Shown here: positions 24,460-35,830 of the stretch, piece after piece
Position numbering within the stretch: position 1 is the first letter of the stretch
Layout of the letters: every line of letters starts with the position of its first letter
NCBI GenBank assembly: GCA_024500155.1
Contig: CM044880.1
Span: 5,394,001 to 5,458,000, forward strand
DNA: 64,000 nt
Direction: 5' to 3'
Origin: Chenopodium formosanum
Lineage: Eukaryota > Streptophyta > Magnoliopsida > Caryophyllales > Amaranthaceae
The notes under the pieces: generated by a model
Databases searched by the model: none
Told to the model about the DNA's origin: nothing
Seen by the model: only the letters and a program-made list of their open reading frames with translations
Program-made: the position numbers and the translations under genes

Positions 24460-27400
24460 ATGGAGGGAATAGGTGGGTCATCTTCAGAATCTCCGGCAAG
24501 CAAGAAACTTCATGAACTTTCGAGAATTTACCAGTATTACTTAGATAAGACGACCCCACATGCAGTTCCAAGGTGGGTAGGAACCCTAGTTCTTGCTGTG
24601 ATTTATGGATTGAGGGTTTACTTTGTTGAAGGGTTTTATGTAATTACATATGCTCTTGGGATCTACCTCTTGAATCTGCTAATTGGGTTTTTATCCCCTT
24701 TGGTTGATCCTGAGCTTGAGGTTTCTGATGGCCCCACTTTACCCACTAAAGGTTCTGATGAATTCAAGCCCTTCATTCGTCGTCTCCCTGAGTTTAAATT
24801 CTGGTAAATTCTTTTTTTTTTTTTTTTTGATTAATTTGTACAGTTGCAGCTTTAATCTTGATTTGTTTTTGGTTTGACTTTGTGGTGGATTTGATTTAGG
24901 TTTTCCTTAAAGCTTGGTAGAAGAATGTATATAACGTTGTTGAATGACTTAGGGAAATGATTAGCATTGTAGATTATAGGTCTGAGAATGTAACAATGTG
25001 TTTCGCGGCACTAAAAAAATTAATGGGACTATTGCCATTGGATTACTGTTGATGAGTTTGCCATTGAGGTTGATAGGTTGGAGATCATGGTAATGAGATT
25101 TTTGTTTCTTGGAGAATAGAGTTTGGAGTTGTTGCCTTGTTGGTCATTGATTGTTGTACAATTTTCTTGATCTTCAAAATTGTTAGATAAGTGATCTTTA
25201 TAGTAGCTTCAGGCTTTTGGAAGTCTTGATTCGGACCATAGTTGATGAGGAATTTTGGAGAGTGCTGGGATTTGTGTGTTTATCTTTTAATGGCAGTAGT
25301 TGTTGGTGAAAGAGGGGCATTGTGTGGAAATGTTATTTGAGAATCACTTCTTAAAGGCTTTGTAACAATTCTTGTCATGTTTAGCCACATTGCTCCCATG
25401 GACTCCCACCCCCTAAAACTCTGAGTCAACTCAATTGCCATCTGCCAACCTAGACATTTCATCAAAATAGGGATTTTGTTTTGTTTTTCCTTAAATCTTG
25501 GCTGAGGAATGTTTGTTGTAAGACGCTAAGTTGTTGGATGATGTAAGGAAATTATTAGCATTGTAGACTTTGGGTTTGGGAATGCAACAATGGTTTTTGC
25601 GGACTATGCCAGTTGCAGTACTTGTTGATAATGTTTGTCAGTGAAGTTGGTAGGTTGGAGATCAAGGTCATGGGGGTTTCGTTCTTAAAGAATTGAGTTT
25701 GGAGTTGTTGGCTATTGGTTTGTATAGTTTTGTTGATTATTGAAAGTTCTAGTAGCTTTGGGCTTTGGAAGTCTGGACAATATTTGATGAGGCATTGGGA
25801 GATAGCTGGGATTTGTGTGTTTATTTGTTAATGGTAATAGTTGATGGGGTGCATTTTGTAAACAAATTACTGCCATTCTGAGGCTTTGAAATTGATATCC
25901 TTGTTATGATAACAGTCATGTTGAAACTCTTTTTTTAGATAGGTTGGTGAATATGTGCCTAGATTAATCGCTCCAATCCTAGTAACATACTTACATGCAA
26001 TTTGAAAGGCAGTTGGCACTCTTTTGACCTCAGGAAGGATGTCTGAAGTTAAGATTTTTGTTGAGGGCATCGGGAAATTTTCAATGGACAAGCCTTTTTG
26101 TGCTTATTACTTCATTCCTTACTAGCTATTGCACTATCTCATGTGGTTATTCTTTAAGATTGATGTTTTCTATGGCTACGATTATTGGTGTTCCTTTGTC
26201 TCTGTTCTGGGTTGAGGCTATGGTTTCTTTCATATCTTACTGTTACTTGAGAATGTTGAAGGACCCTTGGTAGAGATGTTGTTATGTTTCTTGTAGACAT
26301 TTGGTAATTACATCAGAAATCCTTGTCTTGTAGAGCAGATTATACTACACCCACTGCTTAAAGGATCAAAGTAAGAAATTTCTGCACCTGGCCTTGTCAG
26401 ACCTTTCATTTGATCAATTGCTGAAGAAGAGCAGTCTATGTCTTGTAAGAAAAAGTTGCTGGCTTCGTTTGAGTTTATGCATTTATGCTTTCATAACATT
26501 TCAGTGAAGTGTATCACAAAACCTACATAGTGAAAAAATTTCCATTTAAATCAATGAAATGTCTTTGTTCCAATTTTTGATTTGGGCCTTTAGTTTTCGT
26601 GATGAATAGACATTTTAGTGGATGCCTGGATTGACATGTGAGAAGATAGATTTTTTTTTCTTCTTCTATTGGTGTATATGGAACCACGAAGGGCATATGG
26701 GGAATATGGTTGAATAAATAGGTCAGATAAGTTGTATTGAATCAGCTAGAAGCTGAGAAACAGATCTATTCAATGAAATGAATTCTTGATTCTTGAATAG
26801 TGGAATATGGACTCTAGAGGACTACCGTGGGATTTGGGTTGCTACCATTATCAAGACGGATATATTTAGCGAAGGACTTTGAATTGTATAAATATTCTAC
26901 TAGTTCAATGATTTGTGGCGCTTGTTATTAACATACTTGTACTCATTCCTGTACTGTACATTCTCAAATCTGTTGCATTGTAATGCTCTTGATGAGCTTT
27001 CCCAAAGATCAGCATTACCATCTTTGTAATCCTTTCAATATACATGGGGGTCCACTGTTCTTAGCATAAGTTGTTATCCATGAAGCAGGGAGCTATCGTT
27101 TGGATACAAGTTGCTGGCTTCTTGTGTAATTGATCCTTTTTACAGCTGATTGTTTTAGCTACCTTGTACAGTTATACCATTGTAGGTTTATGTTCATGGT
27201 ATACAGTCTACATATGGGGATGCCCTTGAATCTTGATTACAAAATATGGGTGATGAATATAACCTGGTGTGTTTTTGGTCATCTTTAGGAGAGATAAGGG
27301 AATATAGTTATTACATAGGTTATCATGGAAATGAAATAGTATGCCACTTTTTGCTTGGTTATTGAAAATTAAGGAAGGTTGTAGACAGATCAATGACTAT

Positions 27401-28553
27401 TGGAAAGTGGAGGTTGATTCTTAAAATTTGTTAACTGTTGAAAAGGGGTGGGAAGAATTATTTTTTTAATTATTATTTGTGATGGAGGGAGTGTTTCATT
27501 TTACATTAAGTAGAATTTGAAAAAGAAGAAACATTTTATCAATCTGTATTAATATAAACTAATGGACTATGGAAGGCCTAGAAATGATATTGGTCACTTG
27601 TTTACTCAAAAGTGAAGGAAGTTTAAATAATAGTATTAATATCCTGCGTATGTACTATTTTGGTGGTTTAAGCTCTTCTTCATGTAAATTGTACATTGTG
27701 CACGGTGAGCTTTTCCAAGGATTGGTAAGTTGTTGGTAGATCCTTTTGGTTTTACTTGGTCTTAACTTGGGTTAGTTGAAGTTGCTATGTGAATTTGATC
27801 AGATAATAGTAGTTATTACGAATGAAATGAGGAGCTGATTTAGGACTGAAGTAGTGGACATGTTGGCTTGCCTACTATATCTGGTTCTTGTTTTACAGTT
27901 GATTATTCTGATGCCTTGGAGCATCACAGGATTGACTTCTTGGCATAGGACTATATTGATGATCTTGGCTCCCGATGAGAATAACCGATGAGTTGATGAT
28001 ATTTAAGAATTGTTATCTTGTTTGTGAGGATTGTGATGACTGATGGAGTATCATATCATGAGAATTTAGGCCTAAGGTGTGCTAAGTGTCTAACACTCTT
28101 AACTTCAAGAAAGCACTTAGCTGTCAACTTAGTACTTTTTAGATATACATAGATAGGCCTTTTTTTTTAATTTTTTATTTTTTTTTATAACAATCTCTTC
28201 TCTTTCCCTGCAGGCACTCCATTACTAAGTCATTCTGCATAGCATTTGTTTTGACTTTCTTTTCTGTGTTCGATGTCCCTGTATTCTGGCCAATATTGCT
28301 GTGTTACTGGGTTGTGCTGTTTGTTCTCACCATGAAGCGTCAAATAGCACACATGATCAAGTACAGATATATTCCTTTCAGCATCGGAAAGCAGGTGGGT
28401 GTTCCTCTATAGTTGCAATTTCTGTATATTTGTTTTTGGCAGTCTGACTCTTTTATTCATGATATAATCTTCTAATTACTTTCTGATAATTTGACACAGA
28501 AATATGGAGGAAAGAAACCTGCTGCATCAACCAGTGGTTCTCGCGCTGACTGA
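24460..28553 (+). CDS. RER1: RER1 protein (Golgi-to-ER retrieval receptor)
   Basis: Exons 24460-24803, 28214-28394 and 28500-28553 join in frame to 192 aa, the usual RER1 length. RER1 sits in the early Golgi, recognises transmembrane segments of escaped ER proteins and returns them in COPI vesicles. Family signatures seen: YQYYLDKTTPHAVPRW near the N-terminus, a hydrophobic hairpin (WVGTLVLAVIYGLRVYF, then VITYALGIYLLNLLIGF), FLSPLVDPE, EFKPFIRRLPEFKFW, a second hydrophobic pair (FCIAFVLTFFSVFDVPVFW, ILLCYWVVLFVLTM), and KRQIAHMIKYRYIPF with a Lys/Gly-rich tail. Four membrane spans with both ends cytosolic are expected. Intron 1 is 3.4 kb. Which RER1 paralogue (A/B/C) cannot be settled. Confidence 0.96.
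24897..25860 (+). repeat. Diverged tandem duplication inside RER1 intron 1
   Basis: Two successive segments (about 24897-25480 and 25484-25860) share blocks in the same order: a 'ttttccttaaa.cttgg' start, 'attagcattgtaga', 'aatg.aacaatg', 'ttgg.aggttggagatca.gg' and 'gagtttggagttgttg'. The second copy is shorter. This is intronic sequence with no coding potential. Borders are approximate because they were read by eye. Confidence 0.6.
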
Positions 28554-28649
28554 ATAATCATGAATTCGCAGGTATTGGAGAAGTGAGAGATCAATCCTTC
28601 CTCAAAAATTAGTTTAGGACAAGAGTGAAGGGGCATATTGTGAAGATTC

Positions 28650-29497
28650 AGACCAAATATATCTTTTTATCTGCGTTTTTCAGAAGTATATACGGTATCT
28701 GGTTGCATTTTATTACCCTGCAGCTTTTCCTCTCACCAGGAGATTTGTTGTTGCTTAGATTGGACCTGGCCTTGTTTTCTTAACCGTATTGATTTATCGG
28801 TGTATTAAAGCTCCAAGTATTATTAGCAAGGCACATCCCTTATTCATTTATTTTCTTGTTCTTTTTTCTCGAATACATCTACTATTTTAGATTTTGAATA
28901 CACTATATATGAACTGTGCTACTTGAAGTGCATTCCATACTATGCTCTACAGTCTACACTAATTTTTTTGCAAAATATGTTGCTATATATTGTTGGTGGC
29001 AAAAGTTTTTGGTTTAATTGAAAATTTTGGTGCTTAGTCTTTTGACCTCTTTACTTAAAACATTTTGTCAAAAAAGAAAAAAGAAAAAAGAAAAAAAAGA
29101 GGCCATATAAGGGCAATTAAGCTCATATAAAGGCTAATAAGTCTTTCAAGTTTGGAAAAGGGTTAATAATATTGACTAGGGCAATTAAATTTTGAAAAGT
29201 TCCAATTGAAGCTAGTTTGTGACCTATTCACTCCATTTATTGTAAACTTCAGCATCAATCTTTATTGTAGAATTTCAGAGCTGATTTTGATAGCTCAACT
29301 GGAAAACTTAAAACTATGATCATTGGTAGATTTAGTGCATTTAGTAATTGTATAATTCTAAATCTGTTTTTAGGTTTTTTTTTTTTAATTAATTTGGCAT
29401 GATTATAAAGCAGGTAGTTTATAGTATGAACTTATTACCATATCTAAGTATTGAATACACCTCCTACCGCTACATAATCTTAATTAGCTTTGCTATT
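28650..29497. other. RER1 3' flank, nothing further recognised
   Basis: Contains the RER1 3'-UTR and T/A-rich spacer up to the SINE. No open frame of note. Confidence 0.5.
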
Positions 29498-29502
29498 TCT
29501 TT

Positions 29503-29509
<7 letters not shown>

Positions 29510-29534
<25 letters not shown>

Positions 29535-29636
29535 GGGGGGGGTTTATAGAGCCACAAGGGCGGGGGTGAGAATCGATCCCAAGATCTCTTGGAATCGGGA
29601 GGGAGGCTCTAACCACTTGAGCTACCCCTCACTCTC
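29510..29636 (-). mobile_element. tRNA-derived SINE with A-tail
   Basis: Read on the minus strand it begins gagtgaggggtagctcaagt and has an A-box-like TAGCTCAAGTGG and a B-box-like GGGATCGATTC. It ends in a run of A (T on the plus strand). A perfect 12-bp target duplication tcttttaagatt flanks it (29498-29509 and 29637-29648). Two relatives lie at 57721-57838 and 47281-47377. Confidence 0.85.
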
Positions 29637-30233
29637 TCTTTTAAGATTGTTTAGCAATGTACAACTTACCATAGTCAATTTAGTGTCCAAAACCATTGAT
29701 AAACCTTGAGTACATCAAATTGGCATTGACAATTCACCAGTCATTCTCAATTTTGCATATGTTTCAAGTAAGATGTCTGATTATTTGCATTTATTAGTTT
29801 CCACTGTTAACAATAGCAGTACATATTATTTGTCCCACACTAAAAAAATTTGCTTATCTTTATAGTTAATGAATAGTTACAAGTTAAAGCACACAAGAAA
29901 GTATGGAATATGGATATCACACAATTGTGGCCACATATAACTTGTACTTGTTATAGTGTGTAGCTTCTCTCTACCACAGTATCCCCACTACTACTACTGT
30001 TGTATACTGAGTACACTTTTTATCCTCTTCTTATCATAATTAAGGAGTTATGAAGTACTAACTAGCTATTGTTTATTTGTAGTCAAAATAAGTACGGAGT
30101 ACAAGTTTTCAATTTGCAAGCGTTTCTCCAATGTATGAACATAGTACTAGTTCATTAATCATCACTACATAAGTCTATAGAAAATTGAGGAGGATTGTGA
30201 AAAACATTAAAGCCTCTCACTTTTTTTACGATG

Positions 30234-30868
30234 TGCCCCCCTTTTTCTACATTATAACCCTCTAACTTTTCGTTTTTTACGATGTGCCCCCCTTTTTGAG
30301 AAATCTACATTGTAACCTCAAAATACATTTAGCTTCTATATGGTAACCTTGCCGTTATATTGTCGTTAACAAATTCCGTTAGTGGGTCAACTCACCACTT
30401 AATAATATTTTTTATCGATTTGCGTGTTGAAAATGGTTCCGTTTAAGGTTTTGGGGGCTATTTTGGACCTAAAGGATCCATATTGAGCTCAGATTTAGCA
30501 AAAAAAATAACACTAATGCCTCGTATTGCATATTAAGTAATGTCTCGAAATGCGTGTTTATGTATTTAATACGTAAAACGAGAGATTTGCGTCATTTTTA
30601 TTTCAAATCTGAGCTCAATTTGGATCCTTAAGGGCCAAAATAGCCCCCAAAACCTTAAAAGAAACCATTTCCAACACACAAATCGATAAAAAATATTATA
30701 AAGTGATGAGTGGGCCCCACTAACGAAATTTGTTAACGGCAATATAACGGCAAGGTTACCGTATAGAAGCTAAATGTATTTTGAGGTTACAATGTAGATT
30801 TCTCAAAAAGAGGGGGCACATCGTAGAATACGGAAAGTTAGGGGGTTATAATGTAGAAAACCCCTTTT
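30234..30868. mobile_element. Fold-back transposon with ~270-bp inverted arms
   Basis: Sequence from 'ccccctttttctacattataacc' (~30236) through 'ttgagctcagattt' (~30500) is repeated in inverted orientation from ~30603 to ~30866 with high identity. The ~100-bp centre has no gene. Such elements are usually non-autonomous Mutator-like. I could not identify a clear target duplication because both ends abut T or C runs. A short frame over the right arm and poly-T is not a gene. Confidence 0.75.
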
Positions 30869-31154
30869 TTTTTTTTTTTTTTTTAATCTCTTTCCTTTAT
30901 ATTCCCTCACAATATGGTTGGTGGAGAACTGAAGTTATAGTGGCTCCAACTGCCTTAGGCTTACTTTGGTGGTATCATGGTTATTTGGACCCAAATTTCC
31001 ACTTTGGTTGTTTTTTTTATGATGTCCAAAATATGGAAAATGGCCTCCATTTACATCTCTTTGTGCTGTAAGCCTCTGGGCGCATACCTATGAGCGAGCT
31101 ATGTAAATAGGAGGGTAAAGAAGTAATTTTCGGTGATTCAATTTTTGCTTTTAG

Positions 31155-31400
31155 AAAAAGCCGACTCTCTAGTGGTACATTATAATGTACCAAAAGTATA
31201 AATTGTCTGAATAGTACTTTTTGTGGACTATTACGAGTGTAGTGGTAATTTTTTCCATCACGTAAGTTTCAACTTGTGGAAAAAGTTGACTCTCTAGTGG
31301 TGCATTATAATTTACCATTATACATACATAATGTATCAGTGTACCACCATAGTATAAGTTATCTGAATAATGCTTTTAATTGCAAAATTGTCATCCTATA
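31155..31400 (+). repeat. Two-copy ~125-bp diverged tandem repeat
   Basis: 'ccgactctctagtggtacat' (31161) recurs as 'ttgactctctagtggtgcat' (31286), and both copies go on to 'gtataa.tt.tctgaata'. Non-coding. Confidence 0.55.
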
Positions 31401-31483
31401 TACATTTACTACTTTATGTAATGCTGACACATCACATGCTGATTTTTTTTTCTTTCAATTATACTCTTTATGATATTTTATTA

Positions 31484-31573
31484 CTACTTCTGTTACAGGT
31501 TATGTGCAACGATTTGACATAAAGTAGAGAGGAAAAGTGTCTAATCATTGCACATAACCTGTAACGGAGGCAG
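31484..31573. mobile_element. 90-bp Stowaway-like MITE
   Basis: A terminal inverted repeat of ~26 bp (ctacttctgttacaggttat at the left, ctgcctccgttacaggttat on the opposite strand) lies between TA dinucleotides (31482-31483, 31574-31575). That is the Tc1/mariner Stowaway pattern. A same-length relative lies at 59508-59597. Confidence 0.8.
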
Positions 31574-32004
31574 TATGTATTTTGATACCCCGTAGTTCGT
31601 ACTAGATAAATTTGATGAATAAAATTTGGGTAATGTCATTTGAGTTGATCAAAATCGGATTAGCAAGTCAGGTATTTCAAATTGAGTCATTTTTGCTAAG
31701 CCCTTTTAAAACAATAATTTATGGTATGGACTATGGAGCACATTTCAACAACACTATCTAATGCACAAAATATATAGTTCCATCACACTTCCATGATTAC
31801 ATCCAGGTGGATATATTATTTAGCTACATCATATATTACAAGTGATCATAGTTCATAATACAAAGGGAAGAAAGCTGAGAAATTTGATCCCTTAATTTAT
31901 TTTTTTTTTCTTCATGGTTTTCTGTTTATAATTAGGTAGGAGAAACACTTGCATCTTGAATAGATATAAACCTTGGAAAAATGATTGCCAAGATGTTTCA
32001 AATC

Positions 32005-34181
32005 CTAAACAAACTGGTTGAGGTATGCGTCCACAGAGGTGTATTTGACATCAGGATAGAGTTCAGAAGCTTCGACTCCAAACGATGGCTCGATCTCGAA
32101 GTTAGTCTGATCACCCCTCACAAATACAGCATGTCCAATAGCCAAAATGACATTGACTGGAGGCGGAGAATCTGCAATAGTAGGATTACACCAATATATC
32201 AACCTCAACATTAGACATATCAATTAGACTGAAATCCTAATCAAGAGTTGTTTAAAACAAAAGGTATTGGGTGCAATGGTCACATAGTGCTACCAAACAT
32301 GCCACTGATTAAGCAACGAGTATGAAATGTCACATAGTACATTACACCTTACACGCAATACCATTCTAAGCTTAACTAATGATTGAAGTCCATGATCGGT
32401 TTATATACTCTATCAAAGCATATTTAAGTGACATACCTTGGATATTCTTCAAGACTTGTTCTTCAGGAACATACTCTTTCTCAAGAGTTTTACCAATCTT
32501 TTTCTCCCACAACGAAACAAGCTCGTTGAAAGACAATATGTTACCAGCAGGTTTGATGTACAGAATCTTGTTTAGGGTCCTTGGATCATCCACTGCTCGA
32601 ATGGTGTAGGTTCCAATGTCGTCTTCCTTGTTGTAAACCGCTGTAATATACCATTTGGACAAAAAATATCATCATCAACGTTAGATACATACAGTAGTAA
32701 AAAGGCTAAAAACATTATGAAAACTGTAAACATATGACTTAATCTAGTTAATTCTTTAACTAACATTATTGCAAGATCACTCAACTATTTACTAATGACA
32801 ACCTTATAAAACTGTGTATCAGATTACCTTTAGCATTTCCATCACCCAAGATGACAACTTTATCTCTTGGCGGAGCAGTGGCTCCAGGCTGAGAGAAACT
32901 AGGGAGAAAGTAGCCAGCAAAGTTGTTGGATGACACATAAGTGTAGGGAATTCCAGCAGCCTCCACTGATCGCCGGATTTGGGATTTAATTGCAAATGTC
33001 GATTTTGCAGGCTCCACAGCACTCGTACGATCCACATCCACACCAAACTCCGAGGGGAAGAACCTCTATACAGTATACACCCCAAAGATAAGATTTGCAT
33101 ACTTAGTAAGGATTAAGATCAAAGAAACTTTTGATTCTCATAATCTTCAATATCATTTGGAGTTTATGTTTGTATAATTAATACGAAGTAAATTTTTTTT
33201 TACTGATCTTTTATTTAATAGTGTGATTTCATAGGATGGAGTAAAAATTGGATCAGATCAAAGCAACAGAAAAGATTGGAGTACCAGTAATTGCTTCTCA
33301 TATTCTCATAGACAAACACTCACCCTTGGGACCATTTGAAAAAGAGGAAAAAAATATGGACCGAAAACAAAAGGCACTGAAAATTCAGTGGAATGTCTCA
33401 ACATCAACAGTCTGTATATTGTATTAGGCTCCATTTGTCCATTACATGAACAACTTTCATTTAAGACACATTTAGGTTTGCAATAATTTTAGTTGATCAA
33501 CTTCTTAAAACACTTCAACAGCAGTTTATATATAAGAACTAGGCTACTATTAGTATGATTTAGATCAACAAGGCTTGGCATTCCCTTTGACCTTCGTACG
33601 AAAAATAATAGTCACACATCATTTTAAATGTTCGAAGAAAAAAAGTCGTCACAATTTCTATAATAATACCGCAAATTAGATCAAATTTTGCTCCTGAAAC
33701 AACATACAATTCTTCATAATAAAGTGAGTTAAGGATCAATACCTTAATATTACCAGCTTCCTTAATTGCATCAATAATTTTCACTTGATCCGCCAACAAA
33801 AGGTGCCCAACAGTCGAGATTACCACATCTACTTGCTTAATTGCTTTCACCAAACTTTCATGATCATAAACATCTCCCTACATACAATAACATACAAGTA
33901 AACAACCAAATTAACATCATCTATCATATTTCCTTGATAAAAATCAAAACAACAAAAAAAACATTAGTAAAAGCTAGCTTAGAACATTTTGTACGTACCA
34001 AGACCAAATTGACACCTAAACTCTTAAAGTTGTCAATAATGGAAGCCTTAGCAGGGTTAGAGAGTGTCTCATTACGAACAAGAGCGAATATTGGGTGGCC
34101 TTCCTTAGCGCTCGCTTCGACAACGAATTTCCCGATGTATCCTGTGCCTCCGATCACCAAAATCTTGCTCTTCTCGGCCAT
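32005..34181 (-). CDS. Phenylcoumaran benzylic ether reductase / isoflavone reductase homologue
   Basis: Five exons on the minus strand: 33999-34181, 33743-33877, 32828-33065, 32437-32640, 32005-32171. They join in frame to 308 aa, the family's normal length. This is an atypical short-chain reductase with an N-terminal NADPH-binding motif GGTGYIG (residues 11-17). It also has VDVVISTVGH, the family's RFFPSEFG, KSQIRRSVEAAGIPYTYV with the conserved Lys, NNFAGYFLP, VDDPRTLNK, and a C-terminus GDQTNFEIEPSFGVEASELY. The last block is typical of PCBERs, which reduce lignan and neolignan benzylic ethers in the cytosol. Substrate is inferred from family only. A TATA-like TTTAAATAG lies ~115 bases upstream. 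It is the nearer member of a tandem pair with the gene at 35831-47157. Confidence 0.93.
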
Positions 34182-34294
34182 TGTCTAATAATGTGTTTCT
34201 TTTTTTTTTTTTTATAAAATTTTGTGAACAAGAGTTTTACTAGAAAGGAGCTAGAGAATGATGATAGTACTTTCTAGGAGAACTTCAAGTCATG

Positions 34295-34303
34295 CTATTT
34301 AAA
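34295..34303 (-). promoter_or_regulatory. TATA-like box of the PCBER-like gene
   Basis: TTTAAATAG on the minus strand lies ~115 bases upstream of the start codon at 34181. This is a plausible distance for a plant TATA box with a leader of about 80 bases. Assigned from sequence and spacing only. Confidence 0.35.
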
Positions 34304-34309
34304 GTCTTT

Positions 34310-35825
34310 AAAGAAGATGTAATTACGGTTATGGCCTTGTGTTTAAATTGAAGTACATTGTTATGAATAACGTCCACTTTCATTTCTTTGATCATTAACA
34401 TGTCTATGTTAACGTTATCTTGATTAAGGGTGAAAAAAACTCTGTATTCATTTTTCTGAGATGTCATTGACTTTTAGTTTACAATTTATTTTAGGAAAAA
34501 TAATCTAACATTGTATAATGTGGGCTAAATCCGAATAACATAATTTAGTTTACACTTTATAATTTATTTTAGGAAAATCATGACTTTTAGTTCGTTTAAT
34601 ACCTAATTGGGCTAAATCCGAGTAACAAAATAATATAATCAGAATTTCTAAAATGTAACTAATCGAATAATGTGGTTAAGAGAGAATGAATTCAACCCAA
34701 AGATCCAACTATGGTAAATTGTCATATGAAGCATGTACTTCCTATTATATACTGCATTCGTCCTTCACACGGATTTAACTATCACCGTATAGGTTCAATC
34801 ACACTATCAACAAGACTACTAATTCCATAAGGAGGAAGTATTTAACGGCAAGCTAAGAAAATCATCTACGATATGGAATTGAACTATACATCGTTACCAA
34901 AAGAGAGAAACGACACCTTGGTCTAGTAGTAGTTAGTTGGTCATCATCATCAAGACTAATGTTGGTGACCTTCATATAGTTCCTTAGACTACTTTTGAAT
35001 TATGTTGTGTGGCTAAAATAAAGTACTGGTGGTTGGTGGTCGAAGCTTCAGTAAAATTTACTCATCTTTAAGTACACGCAAAATATGATAATTAGACTAC
35101 AAGAGAGTAATTTAGTCATCACTTTGTGCTGTAATGCTGTGCTAGTGTGCTCTAACATGGGTTCATGACTATTAATAATTGAGTCACCCATTCAGCGTGC
35201 AACTATAATTTGGTTACTGAAATCATGTCATGAGAAAATATATTATACTATATGCAGCAAAGTGATCAAAATCATATTATAAAAATTAAATACTGCATTT
35301 TATTTATCAATGGGACCTATTGTTACAAATTAAAATGTGGCTTCCAATTTTTTTTATTTTTTTTTTATAATTATAGTACAGTATTATATTAAAACTAGAA
35401 CCAGATTAGTTTCAAAAAAAATAACCTATTTTCCTCCAAAATGTTTCAAAAAAATGGTTGTCTATATACCCACAAAGGTGTGAACCTACTAGTAATTCAA
35501 GGTCATCCACACGGTCACACCCAAGTTCAATTAGTTTCAAGTACCTTTTACTCTTTTAGTATAACTCCAAATTCAATTTGCCTCGTGTAAATTTTAGCGC
35601 GGTCACTAATCCACATTCTAGAATATACTCCTGATGGGTGTATGTAAAGAAAAAAAAATGAGTACCAGGGAGCCTAGACGATAAATATAAGTGTTTAAGC
35701 AAGGCATGAGTTTCAATGTTCTGTTCCAGTAACTCAATTCGTCACTGGACCTCTATATTCTACCTACATGATACGGTAACCACACATGCTCAACCTACAA
35801 ATAACCAGTTTGATTGATAAACACT
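34310..35825. other. Spacer between the two reductase genes
   Basis: About 1.5 kb of AT-rich DNA between the PCBER-like gene's upstream region and the last exon of the next reductase gene. No gene or complete mobile element was recognised. Confidence 0.5.
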
Positions 35826-35830
35826 AAGTT

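Noticed and set aside
29560..29630. tRNA gene on the minus strand
   Set aside because: A- and B-box-like words are present, but the sequence does not fold into a full tRNA cloverleaf with anticodon arm and acceptor stem. The poly(A) tail and target duplication show a SINE.
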